Assembly: GCA_002894685.1 (NCBI GenBank)
Contig: NCRC01000025.1
Coordinates: 1 to 55,337, forward strand
Source: Salinivenus lutea
Lineage (GTDB): Bacteria > Bacteroidota > Rhodothermia > Rhodothermales > Salinibacteraceae
DNA length: 55,337 bases
Reading direction: 5' to 3'
The position numbers were made by a program, and so were the translations under genes. The notes beneath the pieces were generated by a model. It ran no database searches, was not told where the DNA came from, and worked only from the letters and a program-made list of their open reading frames with translations. This document shows positions 1 to 8,851 of the stretch, one piece after another; the first letter of the stretch is position 1; the number at the start of each line of letters is the position of its first letter.

Positions 1-234
1 GCCCCCAACCACGAACTGGCGATTGATAATCCAGCCGCCCTGCCCGCCCGTCAGGATCGCGGGCTCGCCATTGAACGACGTACCCGCGACGGTGGGCGCG
101 CCGTATCCGCCGCTCTGCCGAATGCCGGAGATGAGCACCTCGTCGTCCGACTCGTCCTCCTCCGGGGCCTGCCCCTGTGCCGGCCCTCCCCCACAGAGCC
201 CGAGCATCAGAACAAGAAGCAGTACGCGCTGCAT
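1..234 (-). CDS. secreted protein, N-terminal part (gene runs off the window start)
   Basis: Read on the minus strand, an ATG at 232-234 opens a frame that stays open to base 1, so only about the first 78 residues are present. They begin with a clear Sec signal peptide (MQRVLLLVLMLGLCG, then a GPAQGQA cleavage region), followed by an acidic stretch (PEEDESDDE) and then a Gly-rich segment with SGIRQSGGYGAP and GGQGGWIINRQFVVGG. The Gly-rich part resembles a family of uncharacterised exported proteins found in Bacteroidota and Rhodothermota, as I remember it. No function is known. The start is chosen because the signal peptide begins right at this Met. The C-terminus is outside the window. Confidence 0.7.
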   Translation of the reverse strand, partial: MQRVLLLVLMLGLCGGGPAQGQAPEEDESDDEVLISGIRQSGGYGAPTVAGTSFNGEPAILTGGQGGWIINRQFVVGG

Positions 235-273
235 GAACGAGAGAGAGGCTGATTCGCAGGAGTAGAACCGAGC

Positions 274-287
274 GTGCACGTGTGCAC
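274..287. repeat. small palindrome upstream of the first gene
   Basis: GTGCACGTGTGCAC is a pair of GTGCAC hexamers separated by GT, lying about 40 bp upstream of the start codon at 234. It could be an operator, but no partner regulator or second copy was found. Confidence 0.3.
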
Positions 288-372
288 TTTCACCCGCGAC
301 CGCTCGTTTCTAAGGGTCCTGCAAAGCCCCCTCTGAATTCCTGTCAATCGCCGCCCCCGGCCCCGCCGACAC

Positions 373-657
373 TCAGTCGGTCACCTCTACCTGCGTGGTG
401 TAGAAAGCAACGTGGTCCTTGATTTCGGACGCGGCGTCGGAGGGGTCGGGATAGTACCAGGCGGCGTTTTCCTTCCGACTTCCGCCCACGACCACATCGT
501 AGTAGGAGGCTTCGCCCTTCCACGGGCAGGTCGTGCGATGGTCGCTCGGCTCCAGATACTCGTCGTGGACGCCCCCCGGCGGGAAGTAGTGATTGCCCTC
601 TACGACAACCGTGTCGTCGCTCTCGGCAAGGACGGTGTCTTCAAAAGTGGCTTTCAT
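373..657 (-). CDS. DUF427 domain protein
   Basis: A 94-residue protein matching the small DUF427 family throughout its length. It opens with MKATFEDTVLAESDDTVVVEGN and carries the diagnostic CPWKGEASYYDV motif near residue 44, followed by the conserved AAWYYPDPSDAA segment and a tail about calcium-free beta strands. Family members are soluble beta-rich proteins of unknown function. It ends the minus-strand photolyase neighbourhood, about 120 bp downstream of the membrane-protein gene. The stop codon lies in the loop of a short CCGAC/GTCGG hairpin. In many bacteria DUF427 genes sit beside photoprotective genes, which fits the context, but the biochemical role is not known. Confidence 0.88.
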   Translation of the reverse strand: MKATFEDTVLAESDDTVVVEGNHYFPPGGVHDEYLEPSDHRTTCPWKGEASYYDVVVGGSRKENAAWYYPDPSDAASEIKDHVAFYTTQVEVTD

Positions 658-778
658 GGCAGAAATGGGACTCGGAGAAAGAATTGTGGACGGCGTCCAA
701 CGCGGGGCCGCCGGACGCGTGCCCCATGCCGACGCAGTTGTTGCCTCTCCGGTACATTCCGAGCGCGTCCTCCCGGGC

Positions 779-1201
779 CTACGCCGTGGCCACCATCCAC
801 AGCACGAGCGCGGCGCGGCCGCCCCAGGCGACGGTGCGCACCCAATTGGTCCGGACGAGCCGGCGGTGCGCCCCCGCGTCGAAGCCGTCGGTGAGGCGGG
901 CGTGGAGTGGCACGTGAACCCAACCCGTGGTGCCCCAGATCAGCACGACCAGTGCCAGCCCCGTCCACCCCATCCACGCCGGAAGGCCGGCGGGGGGTGC
1001 CGCAACGAGCCAGAGGGCCGTGCCGAGTTCCACCGTCATGGCCGGCGCCACGATCCAGGTGATGCGGCGCATGTGCTCGGCCTGGTACGTCGTGTATTCC
1101 GCCGGTCCGACGTGGCGAAAGAGCGGGTAATGCACGAGCTGCACCACCAGGATCACCCCAAACATCGTGAGCGTGGCCGCCGTGTGCGCCAGCAACAGCA
1201 T
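779..1201 (-). CDS. small integral membrane protein, unknown
   Basis: A 140-residue protein with about four hydrophobic segments: residues 1-20 (MLLLAHTAATLTMFGVILVV), roughly 50-70, 75-95 and near the C-terminus. It has conserved-looking polar spots such as VHYPLFRHVG and HARLTDGF. The frame stays open a further 87 codons upstream to 1462, but that part is Arg/Pro-rich antisense of the next gene, so the Met at 1201 starting the first membrane segment was chosen. It lies 59 bp downstream of the FAD-enzyme gene on the same strand and is probably co-transcribed. No family name can be given with confidence. A role linked to the neighbouring photoprotective genes is only inferred. Confidence 0.75.
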   Translation of the reverse strand: MLLLAHTAATLTMFGVILVVQLVHYPLFRHVGPAEYTTYQAEHMRRITWIVAPAMTVELGTALWLVAAPPAGLPAWMGWTGLALVVLIWGTTGWVHVPLHARLTDGFDAGAHRRLVRTNWVRTVAWGGRAALVLWMVATA

Positions 1202-1260
1202 CTGCGTTCGGGGTCCGATGGAGGATCGTGGTCGACTCGTGAACCGGGGCGCGCCCTCGC

Positions 1261-2514
1261 CTACGGGAAATGATCCTCCCAGACGGCCCGTGCGGCCGCC
1301 CGGCCCGAGGCGACGGCCCCGTTGAGCGACGCCGTGCGGGTGTGGTCTCCGCAGACGTAGCGGCCCGGACGGCGGCGCACCTCTCGTTCCGGCGGCGACA
1401 GAAAGGGCGGCGCCTGGTCGGGGAGGGCGTACGGCACTTCTACGCTCCGCAGGTGCGTCCACCCGCCCGCCGCCAGGCCGAACCAGTCGATCAACTGCTC
1501 CCGCACGCTGCGCTCCAGCGTCGCCTCGTCCTCCGGCGCATCCTCCACGACCGTCACCGACACGAGCGCCCGGCCGTCCGGCGCATACCCCGGCGCGACA
1601 TCCGAGGGCACGGCGAGGTTGTTGATGGGGCCCACCCCGTCCCCATTCAGCACGAGGATGGGGTCGTCGAGGGGCGAGCGGGAGGCGGCGTAATAGAGAC
1701 AGGTGGTGGATCGGCCCGCCGTTGGCGACACGCCGCCGACGAGTCGATCCGCGGCGGGCGCGTCGGTGGCCACAACCACGTACGGCGCCGACACGGCCTC
1801 CCCGCCCTCCAGGACGACCGTCTGCTCGTCCACCCGTTCGACGGGCGCATTCAGTCGCACCGCCTCGTCCGGGAGGCGCGCACGCATCTGCTTGGGCATC
1901 CGATCGATTCCGCCCGCCGGAAGCGCGGTCCGCCCCTCCGCAAACATCTTAAAGACGAACTCGAACATGCGGCTCGAGGCGGAGAGGGAGCGGTCGAGAA
2001 AGATGCCACCGAGGAACGGGCGGAAGAACCGATTGACCATGGCGTCGGAAAATCCCCAGCGGGTCCGCAACACCTCGCGTGTCGCCCGCTCCTCCCGGGC
2101 CATCAGCTCCGGAATGGACGCCTCTGTGAGGTCGTACCATGCCTGCGCCACGCGGGCCTTGTCCGCCAGCGTGCCGATGGGGCCGACGAGCGTGCCCGGC
2201 GCGTCGAGCGGGTGCCGGAACGGATCGGCCACGCGGTGGAAGCCGCCGTTGTAGCGCACGAGCGCACCGCTGGTGAAGGTGTGCAGGTCGAGAGCCTCGT
2301 AGTCGAGTTCGCGGCGCAGCTCGGGGTACGCCGTCAGGAGCACCTGGAAGCCGCGATCCAGCCGAAAGCCATCGACCGTCTCGGTCCGCACGCGGCCGCC
2401 GACGCGGTCGGACGCTTCCAGCACCTGAACCGTGAGGCCTCGGTGGTGCAGCCGGCGCGCGCAGGTCAAGCCGGCCAGGCCGGCGCCAACGATCAGAACA
2501 TCTGGATCATCCAT
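1261..2514 (-). CDS. FAD-dependent oxidoreductase, phytoene-dehydrogenase/amine-oxidase type
   Basis: A 417-residue flavoprotein. It begins with a dinucleotide-binding fold ([20 protein letters not shown], residues 1-20), followed by the [13 protein letters not shown] motif typical of the flavin amine-oxidase and phytoene-desaturase superfamily. The C-terminal FAD-closing segment reads [19 protein letters not shown]. The substrate cannot be told from sequence. Relatives sit in conserved clusters with photolyase and TIGR01777 genes in many bacteria, where they are thought to belong to a light-response set. The Met at 2514 was preferred to an upstream start at 2559 because the Rossmann fold begins immediately. 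The next upstream gene on the strand is the TIGR01777 gene. Confidence 0.87.
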   Translation of the reverse strand: MDDPDVLIVGAGLAGLTCARRLHHRGLTVQVLEASDRVGGRVRTETVDGFRLDRGFQVLLTAYPELRRELDYEALDLHTFTSGALVRYNGGFHRVADPFRHPLDAPGTLVGPIGTLADKARVAQAWYDLTEASIPELMAREERATREVLRTRWGFSDAMVNRFFRPFLGGIFLDRSLSASSRMFEFVFKMFAEGRTALPAGGIDRMPKQMRARLPDEAVRLNAPVERVDEQTVVLEGGEAVSAPYVVVATDAPAADRLVGGVSPTAGRSTTCLYYAASRSPLDDPILVLNGDGVGPINNLAVPSDVAPGYAPDGRALVSVTVVEDAPEDEATLERSVREQLIDWFGLAAGGWTHLRSVEVPYALPDQAPPFLSPPEREVRRRPGRYVCGDHTRTASLNGAVASGRAAARAVWEDHFP

Positions 2515-2614
2515 CGAACGACGGGGCTTCGGATCGGGACAAAACGCGTATGGCCTCAAAGGTCGGACGCCCGCTCATGTTCGTCCCCGGCCGTCCGCCG
2601 CCCGCTCCCCGCCG

Positions 2615-4018
2615 CTACGGCACGAGGAGCGGCGCCTCCGACGCGTCCTCCCGCCCAAGCACGTGACGGAGGGCGTCCTCCAGCTGCCCGTAGCCCACGT
2701 GGTACCCGCTCTCCTGCAGTCGCTGCGGCACCACGCGGGCACTCTTCAGCAGCATCTCGTCGGCCACCTCCCCGGCCACCGAGCGGATCAACGATTCGGG
2801 GACGCTGAGCACCGCGGGGCGATTCAGGACCCGGCCCAGCGTGCGGGCATAGTCGGCCATGCGGGCCGGGTGCGGGGCCGTCAGGTTGACTGGGCCCGCG
2901 AGATCGTCTGCCCACAGGGCGTGGTAGAGACCGCCGATGACGTCGTCGAGCGAGACCCACGGGAAATACTGATCGGGCGCCCCGACGCGTCCCCCAAGGC
3001 CGAGCCAGAACGCGGGGAGCATGAGGCGCAGCGCCCCGCCGGCCGGGGACAGGACCACCCCGATGCGGGCCTGCACCGTGCGGATGCCCGCCGCGGCGGC
3101 AGGCGTAGTCGCCGCCTCCCACGCCTCGCACACCTCGCTCAGGAAGCCCGCCTTCCGGGGCTCATCCTTCTCCGTGATGATGTCGGTGCCGTGGTTTCCG
3201 TAGTAGCCGACGGCCGAGGCCGACACGAACGCCGCCGGCGGATCGTCGAGGTCCGCGAGCGCCTCGGCGAGCAGGCGCGTGCCGTCGGCCCGACTGGAGT
3301 AGATGCGCTGTTTTTTTGCCGGGGTCCAGAGGCCGAAGACGCTCTCGGCCGCCAGGTGAATCACGGCGTCCACGCCCTCCAGCTTGTCCGCCTCAACCTC
3401 TCCGGCCTTCGGGTCCCACAGGATGTCGCCCTCTCCCACGGGCCGGGAGCGGACGAGTCGGCGCACCGTGTGGCCGCCGGTCTGCAAGAACGGCACAAGC
3501 TGCGATCCGACGAGCCCGGACGCCCCACTCACGGCCACGGTGAGCGGGGGCTCGTCCGCGTTGTACTGCTCGTGCAGGGCCAGGTCGCGGCGCGTGACGC
3601 GGTGGCGGTAGGCAAACTGGCGGCGCAGTTCCGGCTCCAGCAGGTACGGGGCCGCGGCGGCCCCGAGCCCGCCGGCGGGCGGCTCGTACTCGATGCGATC
3701 CACCAGTCGGCAGCCCCCGTCGTCGGTGGGCTCAAAGCGGTGGGTGTGCTCCCAGTGCGCAAACGGGCCCTGCACCTGCCGGTCGCAAAACTGCCGTCCC
3801 TCCACGACGTCGTAGTGCTCGGCCACCCACCGCAGGGGCAGCGGCCCCGGCCCAATGCGCAGCACCGCCCGATCTCCCTCGCGGATGCCCTCAAACTGTT
3901 CGAGCCGAATGGGCGCCCACGGCGGCGTGAGCCGCTGGAAGGCGCCGGGCCGGGCATGCCAGGCAAACACCGCCTCGGGGGAGGCGTCGAGAATGGTGCT
4001 GAATTCGAGGGTCTTCAC
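2615..4018 (-). CDS. TIGR01777-type NAD-dependent epimerase with N-terminal SRPBCC domain
   Basis: A 467-residue two-domain protein. Residues 1 to about 150 form an SRPBCC/START-like ligand-binding domain (MKTLEFSTILDASPEAVFAW, then a WEHTHRFEP strand). From about residue 160 an atypical SDR domain begins with VAVSGASGLVGSQLVPFL, and it carries VIHLAAESVFG and SASAVGYYGNHG as in the TIGR01777 (YfcH-like) family. The C-terminal part (NLTAPHPARMADYARTLGRV) also matches this family. The substrate is unknown. The fusion of SRPBCC with TIGR01777 is a known arrangement. The gene lies between the FAD oxidoreductase and the CPD photolyase on the same strand, as in light-induced clusters elsewhere. 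Confidence 0.9.
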   Translation of the reverse strand: MKTLEFSTILDASPEAVFAWHARPGAFQRLTPPWAPIRLEQFEGIREGDRAVLRIGPGPLPLRWVAEHYDVVEGRQFCDRQVQGPFAHWEHTHRFEPTDDGGCRLVDRIEYEPPAGGLGAAAAPYLLEPELRRQFAYRHRVTRRDLALHEQYNADEPPLTVAVSGASGLVGSQLVPFLQTGGHTVRRLVRSRPVGEGDILWDPKAGEVEADKLEGVDAVIHLAAESVFGLWTPAKKQRIYSSRADGTRLLAEALADLDDPPAAFVSASAVGYYGNHGTDIITEKDEPRKAGFLSEVCEAWEAATTPAAAAGIRTVQARIGVVLSPAGGALRLMLPAFWLGLGGRVGAPDQYFPWVSLDDVIGGLYHALWADDLAGPVNLTAPHPARMADYARTLGRVLNRPAVLSVPESLIRSVAGEVADEMLLKSARVVPQRLQESGYHVGYGQLEDALRHVLGREDASEAPLLVP

Positions 4019-4094
4019 CGGAGCAGGGCAGCTATCGAGAGGGCAGACGAGAACGAAATGGCCCCGAAGGGCGAGTGCACGCCGGCCGGGGGGG

Positions 4095-5537
4095 TTATTT
4101 CACCTGTTCGTAGGCGGCCAGGGCGTCCTCCCGCGCCTCGGCGTGGTCGACGATCGGGCGGGGATACGTGTCGCCCAGCGTCACGCCCAACGCACGAAGG
4201 CGGGCGTCGGATTCCTCCCAGGGAGCGTGGAGCGCGTCGTCGGGGAGATCGGACAGCTCCGGCACGTAGCGGCGAATGTAGTCGCCGTTCGGGTCGTGGC
4301 GCTCGGACTGCGAGACGGGGTTGAAGATGCGGAAGAACGGCTGCGCGTCGGCCCCGCACCCGGCGGTCCACTGCCAGTTGAAGGTGTTGTCGGCGAGGTC
4401 GGCGTCCACGAGCGTGTCCCAGAACCACTCGGCGCCGTGACGCCAGTGCAGCATCAGGTCCTTTGTGAGGAACGACGCCACGATCATGCGGACGCGGTTG
4501 TGCATCCAGCCGGTTTCGTAGAGCTGCCGCATGCCTGCGTCAACGATCGGGTAGCCGGTCTGCCCCCGCTTCCACCGGGCGAGCGCCTCCGCGTCGTCCC
4601 GCCAGGGGAAGTCACGGAATTTGTCGCGGTAGGTCTCGGTCGGGGTATCCGGATAGTGGTAGAGCCAGTGGTAGGAGAACTCGCGGAAAACGATCTCGCG
4701 CAGGAAGGGCTCGGCCTCGTCGTGGCGGCCCGTGTCGTCGGCCCAGGTGGCGACGCGGTGCCACACCTGATTCGGGCTCAAGTGGCCGTGATGGAGGTAC
4801 GGCGAGAGCCGGGTCGTGCCCTCCTTGTCCGGGCGGTCGCGGGTGGTCTCGTAGTCTCCGAGGACATGCTCCACGGCATGGTCGAGCCGCTTGTGCGCCC
4901 CCTCGATTGTCGGCGTCCACGTGTCGCGGAGCCCCCCGGCCCCGTCCGATTCGCCCCGCGATTCGGGCAGCAGGTTCAGGGCCTCGATCGGATCGGAGGC
5001 CGGCCACGCATCGGGGGCGTCGAGGGCCGGGGGATCCAGTGGCGGGCCGGTGCGCAGGAGATTTTCCTTCCGCACCTTCTTCCAGAACGGCGTGTAGACG
5101 TGGTACGGCCCGCCGCTCGTGGTTTCCACGGCCTCGGGATCGTGTAGAATCTGGCTCTCGAACACCCGCGTCTCGATCCCCTGCTCGTCCAGGGTCTCTT
5201 GCACCTCTGCGTCCCGCCGGGCCAGGGGCGGCTCGTAGCGTCGGTTCCACACGACGCGGGTCGCCCCGGTGGTGTCCGCCACGTCGCGCAGGGCCTCGGC
5301 CGTCGGGCCGGTACGCACGATGAGCCGCGACCCGCGCTCGCGCAGCCGGGCGTCGAGGTCTTGCAGGGCGTGGTGCAACCACCACTGCGCCGCGCCGCCG
5401 GGGGACCAGGGGCCCTCTTCGTCGGGCGCCCACACAAACACCGGAACGACGGGGCCGTGCTCGGCCGCGTCGACCAGGGCCGGATGATCGCGAAGGCGGA
5501 GGCTGTGGCGGTACCAGACGAGAGAGGTATTTTTCAT
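4095..5537 (-). CDS. phrB: deoxyribodipyrimidine (CPD) photolyase
   Basis: A 480-residue class I photolyase, the usual length for the family. It repairs cyclobutane pyrimidine dimers using blue light, with FADH- as catalyst and an antenna cofactor. The N-terminal alpha/beta antenna domain starts with TSLVWYRHSLRLRDHPAL. The FAD/DNA-binding domain has the signature runs GQTGYPIVDAGMRQLYETG and WMHNRVRMIVASFL, and the family motif DADLADNTFNWQWTAGCG. The Met at 5537 was chosen over one eight codons upstream because the core fold starts there. It precedes the TIGR01777 gene and follows the iron-sulfur photolyase gene, so two photolyases stand in tandem. Confidence 0.96.
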   Translation of the reverse strand: MKNTSLVWYRHSLRLRDHPALVDAAEHGPVVPVFVWAPDEEGPWSPGGAAQWWLHHALQDLDARLRERGSRLIVRTGPTAEALRDVADTTGATRVVWNRRYEPPLARRDAEVQETLDEQGIETRVFESQILHDPEAVETTSGGPYHVYTPFWKKVRKENLLRTGPPLDPPALDAPDAWPASDPIEALNLLPESRGESDGAGGLRDTWTPTIEGAHKRLDHAVEHVLGDYETTRDRPDKEGTTRLSPYLHHGHLSPNQVWHRVATWADDTGRHDEAEPFLREIVFREFSYHWLYHYPDTPTETYRDKFRDFPWRDDAEALARWKRGQTGYPIVDAGMRQLYETGWMHNRVRMIVASFLTKDLMLHWRHGAEWFWDTLVDADLADNTFNWQWTAGCGADAQPFFRIFNPVSQSERHDPNGDYIRRYVPELSDLPDDALHAPWEESDARLRALGVTLGDTYPRPIVDHAEAREDALAAYEQVK

Positions 5538-5654
5538 TGTCTCATTTCCTTGCTGTCTCATTCTGCATTTCGTCCGTCTATCATTTTCTGCTCATCCTCT
5601 ATCTTCTCTCCGTCCCCCTTCTCCCTACCCTCCGTCCGGTTGCCAATCGTCCAT
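5538..5654. other. purine/pyrimidine-skewed spacer between the photolyase genes
   Basis: This spacer is strikingly pyrimidine-rich on the plus strand, hence purine-rich in the minus-strand message. It includes two copies of AATGAGACA just upstream of the photolyase start. It probably forms an unstructured leader; no terminator is visible, which fits co-transcription of the two photolyase genes. Confidence 0.4.
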
Positions 5655-7220
5655 CTACGAATCCTCGACCGTCCACTCGTCCCCGCCGGCAGCCCCCACC
5701 ATCGACCGAATCTCCGCCACGCGCTCGGCGATGGCCTCCAGCTCGTCATCGTCCTTCCGCCGCACGTTGGCCAGCTGGAAGTTCATGCGCCGGTTGCCGG
5801 AAAGCTGCTCCTGGTGCCGGTCCAGGAAGTTCCAGTAGAGCGACGTGAAGGGACAGGCGTCGGCGCCCGTGGCCTGATCCGGGTCGTACCGGCAGTGCGT
5901 GCAGTAGTTGCTCATCCGATTGATGTACTTCCCGGACGCGGTGTAGGGCTTGGTCCCCACCGTCCCCCCATCGGCATAGAGCGCCATGCCGATCATGTTG
6001 GGCACCGACACCCACGCCCAGGCATCGACGTACATCGCCTCGTGCCAGTCGTTCATCTGCTGCGGATCGACGCCGTAGAGCAGCCCGAAGAGGCCGATCA
6101 CCATGAGGCGGGCAATGTGGTGCGTGTACCCGTGCTCGCGGACCTGCCCGATGGAGTCGCTCAGGCAGCGCATGTCCGTGTCGCCCGACCAGTAAAAGTC
6201 GGGCAGATCCTCAGTCGCGTCCAGGGCGTTGCGCTCCGCGTACTCGGGGGCGTAGAGCCAGTACACGCCCCGCACAAACTCGCGCCAGCCCAGAATCTGC
6301 CGGACAAACCCCTCCACGGCATTGAGGGGCGCGTGGCCGTCGTGGTACGCCTCTTCGGCCCGGCGGACGGCCGTCAGCGGATCCAGAAGCTTCAGGTTGA
6401 GGGCGGCGGAGAGGCGCGAGTGGTAGAGGAAGGGCCGCCCGGTCCACATCGCGTCCTGATACGTCCCGAACTGCGGCAGGCGGTGCTCAATGAAGTCGTC
6501 GAGGGCCTGTTCGGCCTGTGCGGGCGTCACCGGCCAGCGAAACGCGGAGAGGTGCCCGGGCGCCTCCGCAAAGTCGGAGCGGACGAGATCGAGGACCTCC
6601 TCCGTAATCGCGTCGCGCTCAAAGGACGGCCCCTCCGGAATCATGCCCGGCCCCTCCGCCCCAAAGCTCTCCCGGTTTTCGTCGTCGAAGTTCCACTCGC
6701 CCCCCACCGGATCGCCCTCGTCGGTGACGAGCACATCGTACCGCCGCCGCTGCTCGCGGTAGAAATACTCCAGCGTGAGCTCTTTTCGCCCGTCGGCCCA
6801 CGCCTCGAAGTCACGGTGCGTAGCGAGAAAGTGATCGTCCGCGTGCACCTGGAGGGCCACGCCCAACGCGTCGCACACCGCCTCGATCTCCTGCAACAGC
6901 TCGTAGCGCCCCGGCTCCGTGACGCAGACCCGTTCGGGCGCATGCGCCTCGATCTGGCGCCGCAGAAACCCGGGGACGCCCTCCTCATCGGCCGCGTCGA
7001 TCGGCTGGTAGTGGACCGTCCAGCCTGCCTCGCGCAGGTCCTCCCGCAGGTGCCGCATCGCCGCCCATCCGAGGGCGAGGCGCTGCTTGTGCTCCGGGAA
7101 CCGCCCCTGCCTCCTGTCGGCCTCCGTCATCGCCACGACATCGTGGGCCGGATCGGCGTCGCGCAGGAGGGCCGCGTCGCGATTGAGCTGGTCGCGGAGA
7201 AGAAGAAGGAGGGTGCGCAC
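5655..7220 (-). CDS. iron-sulfur bacterial cryptochrome/photolyase (FeS-BCP, PhrB/CryPro type)
   Basis: A 521-residue protein of the prokaryotic (6-4) photolyase and CryB family, distinct from class I photolyases. It opens with the short antenna-domain run MRTLLLLLRDQLNRDAALL. Four cysteines at residues 352, 440, 443 and 456 have the spacing C-x2-C-x12-C plus a distant first Cys. This is the pattern that binds the [4Fe-4S] cluster in Agrobacterium PhrB, here offset by two residues. The FAD-domain hallmark DWHEAMYVDAWAWVSVPNM is present. Known members repair 6-4 photoproducts or act as blue-light sensors. The start lies about 60 bp downstream of the SDR gene. The tandem arrangement with a CPD photolyase suggests repair of both UV lesions. 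Confidence 0.95.
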   Translation of the reverse strand: MRTLLLLLRDQLNRDAALLRDADPAHDVVAMTEADRRQGRFPEHKQRLALGWAAMRHLREDLREAGWTVHYQPIDAADEEGVPGFLRRQIEAHAPERVCVTEPGRYELLQEIEAVCDALGVALQVHADDHFLATHRDFEAWADGRKELTLEYFYREQRRRYDVLVTDEGDPVGGEWNFDDENRESFGAEGPGMIPEGPSFERDAITEEVLDLVRSDFAEAPGHLSAFRWPVTPAQAEQALDDFIEHRLPQFGTYQDAMWTGRPFLYHSRLSAALNLKLLDPLTAVRRAEEAYHDGHAPLNAVEGFVRQILGWREFVRGVYWLYAPEYAERNALDATEDLPDFYWSGDTDMRCLSDSIGQVREHGYTHHIARLMVIGLFGLLYGVDPQQMNDWHEAMYVDAWAWVSVPNMIGMALYADGGTVGTKPYTASGKYINRMSNYCTHCRYDPDQATGADACPFTSLYWNFLDRHQEQLSGNRRMNFQLANVRRKDDDELEAIAERVAEIRSMVGAAGGDEWTVEDS

Positions 7221-7278
7221 GGGATGGCGGGCTCAATGGGAACGTTCGGGACTTGTGTTCTGTCGTCTTGCGCCCCCC

Positions 7279-8058
7279 TTACCCGGTGCGCACCGTCCCG
7301 AGGCCGCCGTCCACGCCAATGACTTGGCCGGTCACCCAGTCGGTCTCCGGGTCGAGCAGCCACGTGACGGCGGGGGCCACATCTTCCGGCGTCCCCACAC
7401 GACCAAGGGCATGCATCTGCTCGGACTGCTTGCGCCCGGCCTCGGAGCTCAGGATCTGCGCCGACATTTTGCTCTTGAACTCGCCCTCTCCGCCCACCAG
7501 GCCCGGTGCGACGGCATTCACGCGCACCCCGCGATTGGCGTACGTGGCCGCGGCCGCCCGGACCAGGCCCGTCACGCCGCTCTTCGCCGCGGCGATGGCC
7601 TCGTGGTTCTTGAGCCCGGTGCGTGCCACGGCGGACGTCATGAGCACGATGGAGCCGCCGTTGCGCATGAGGGGCCGACTCGCCGCCTTCACCGTATTGA
7701 AGGCCGTATCGAGGTTCAGCCGCACCTGCTCCCGATACTCGTCCACGCTCGTCAGATGCGCCGGCTTCAGCAAAATCGAACCCGCGAAGTTGGCGATGCC
7801 GTCGAGCCGCCCGTACGTGTCGACGGCGTGACTCACGATGTCCTGCACCGCGTCGAATTCGGTGGCGTCGAGGGGCATCGCCTCGCCGCCGGTGTCGTCG
7901 GCGAGGGCCTGCACGTCGGCCTCGGTGCGGGCGCCAAGCACGAGTTGGGCGCCATTGTCGGCCAGGCGGTGGGCCACGGCGGAGCCGATGCCGCCGGTGG
8001 CGCCAATGAGAACGTATACGGGGGAGTTGCTGGACGAGGCCATGGAGACGGGCGTCAT
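7279..8058 (-). CDS. short-chain dehydrogenase/reductase lacking the usual active-site Tyr
   Basis: About 259 residues. The Rossmann nucleotide motif reads YVLIGATGGIGSAVA, the NAG motif appears as NFAGS, and the C-terminal half has the usual GVRVNAVAPGLV and GQVIGVDGGLG. The catalytic Ser is present (MTSAVARTG), but the YxxxK motif reads IAAAK, so the proton-donating Tyr is Ile. A subset of SDR proteins with NHEAIAAAK is known to me, so this is not necessarily inactivation. Starts at 8058 (MTPVSMASS) and 8043 (MASSS) are both possible. The gene heads the photolyase group on the minus strand. Its substrate is unknown. Confidence 0.88.
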   Translation of the reverse strand: MTPVSMASSSNSPVYVLIGATGGIGSAVAHRLADNGAQLVLGARTEADVQALADDTGGEAMPLDATEFDAVQDIVSHAVDTYGRLDGIANFAGSILLKPAHLTSVDEYREQVRLNLDTAFNTVKAASRPLMRNGGSIVLMTSAVARTGLKNHEAIAAAKSGVTGLVRAAAATYANRGVRVNAVAPGLVGGEGEFKSKMSAQILSSEAGRKQSEQMHALGRVGTPEDVAPAVTWLLDPETDWVTGQVIGVDGGLGTVRTG

Positions 8059-8164
8059 AGATGAGAAGAATGCTCGTCTCCTGTAAATCCCCCGCCCGGC
8101 GGTGGTTCGGGGCGGGCCGCGATATTGGCGAATCGTTACGGCCCCACCTGCGGGCGCCCTGCCG

Positions 8165-8746
8165 TCAGTTCTCGTCGCCCGTATTGGGGGCGTCCGGGCG
8201 CAGCACCCGATCAATGACGTGAATCAGCCCGTTGGCGGTCTCCACGTCGTAATCGATCACCCGTGCGTTCCGCACCGTCACGGTGGTGTCCGTAACGACG
8301 AGGCGGAGCGAGTCTGCGGTGAGGGTCGGCAGCGCCCAGCCGCCCGACCGACCGGCCACGGGCGCCCGCTGCGGCACGATGTGCTGCCGAAGAAGCATCC
8401 GGAGGCGGTCGGGGCGCTCGTTGAGGAGCGTGGCGACCGTGCCCGGCGGGAGGGCCTCGAAGGCCGAGTTGGGCGGGGCAAACAGGGTGTACGGCCCGCG
8501 GCCCCGGAGCGTCGAGTCGAGCCCGGTGGAATCCAGCGCGGCCACGAGCGTGGAGAACCGGTCGTCGGTCCGTAGCACGTGGTCGATCGTCAGGGTGTCC
8601 GCCATTGTCTCTGGACCGGCTCCCGGCGCGTCCGGCTGCGGTGCGTCCTCTCCGCCACACGCCCCCATCGCCACGGCGAGGCCGATCACCAGCGCCCACC
8701 GGTACAATGTCCTTCGTCCCGCACCGTCGAACAAGAACGACCTCAT
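8165..8746 (-). CDS. fasciclin (FAS1) domain lipoprotein
   Basis: A 193-residue exported protein. A hydrophobic signal (WALVIGLAVAMGAC) ends in a lipobox Cys at residue 30, then an acidic/Pro linker, then a single FAS1 domain. The FAS1 hallmarks are FSTLVAALDSTGLDSTLRG, the H1 box YTLFAPPNSAFEALP, and the H2-like end GLIHVIDRVLRP. FAS1 domains mediate adhesion or protein-protein contact on the cell surface. The Met at 8746 was chosen because it starts the signal sequence; an upstream start at 8797 would add an unlikely 17 residues. It is transcribed toward the SDR gene and may lead into it, with about 106 bp between. Confidence 0.92.
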   Translation of the reverse strand: MRSFLFDGAGRRTLYRWALVIGLAVAMGACGGEDAPQPDAPGAGPETMADTLTIDHVLRTDDRFSTLVAALDSTGLDSTLRGRGPYTLFAPPNSAFEALPPGTVATLLNERPDRLRMLLRQHIVPQRAPVAGRSGGWALPTLTADSLRLVVTDTTVTVRNARVIDYDVETANGLIHVIDRVLRPDAPNTGDEN

Positions 8747-8812
8747 GGTTCGGTTCACCGCGTAGATTGATGACGACCTGCAGCGCGCGCCCGTCATGGG
8801 GCGCCGCTAAAG

Positions 8813-8851
8813 AAAAAGCCCCAACCGGATTGCTCCGATTGAGGCGGGGGC
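8813..8851 (-). terminator. intrinsic terminator of tRNA-Asn
   Basis: On the minus strand, immediately after the tRNA, an outer stem GCCCC/GGGGC encloses an inner stem CAATCGGA/TCCGGTTG with a GCAA tetraloop, and TTTTT follows the outer stem. This is a textbook Rho-independent terminator; its outer stem uses the discriminator G of the tRNA. Confidence 0.85.

Noticed and set aside
5199-7322. A 707-codon plus-strand frame across both photolyase genes
   Set aside because: Antisense to strong homologues, no recognisable domain.
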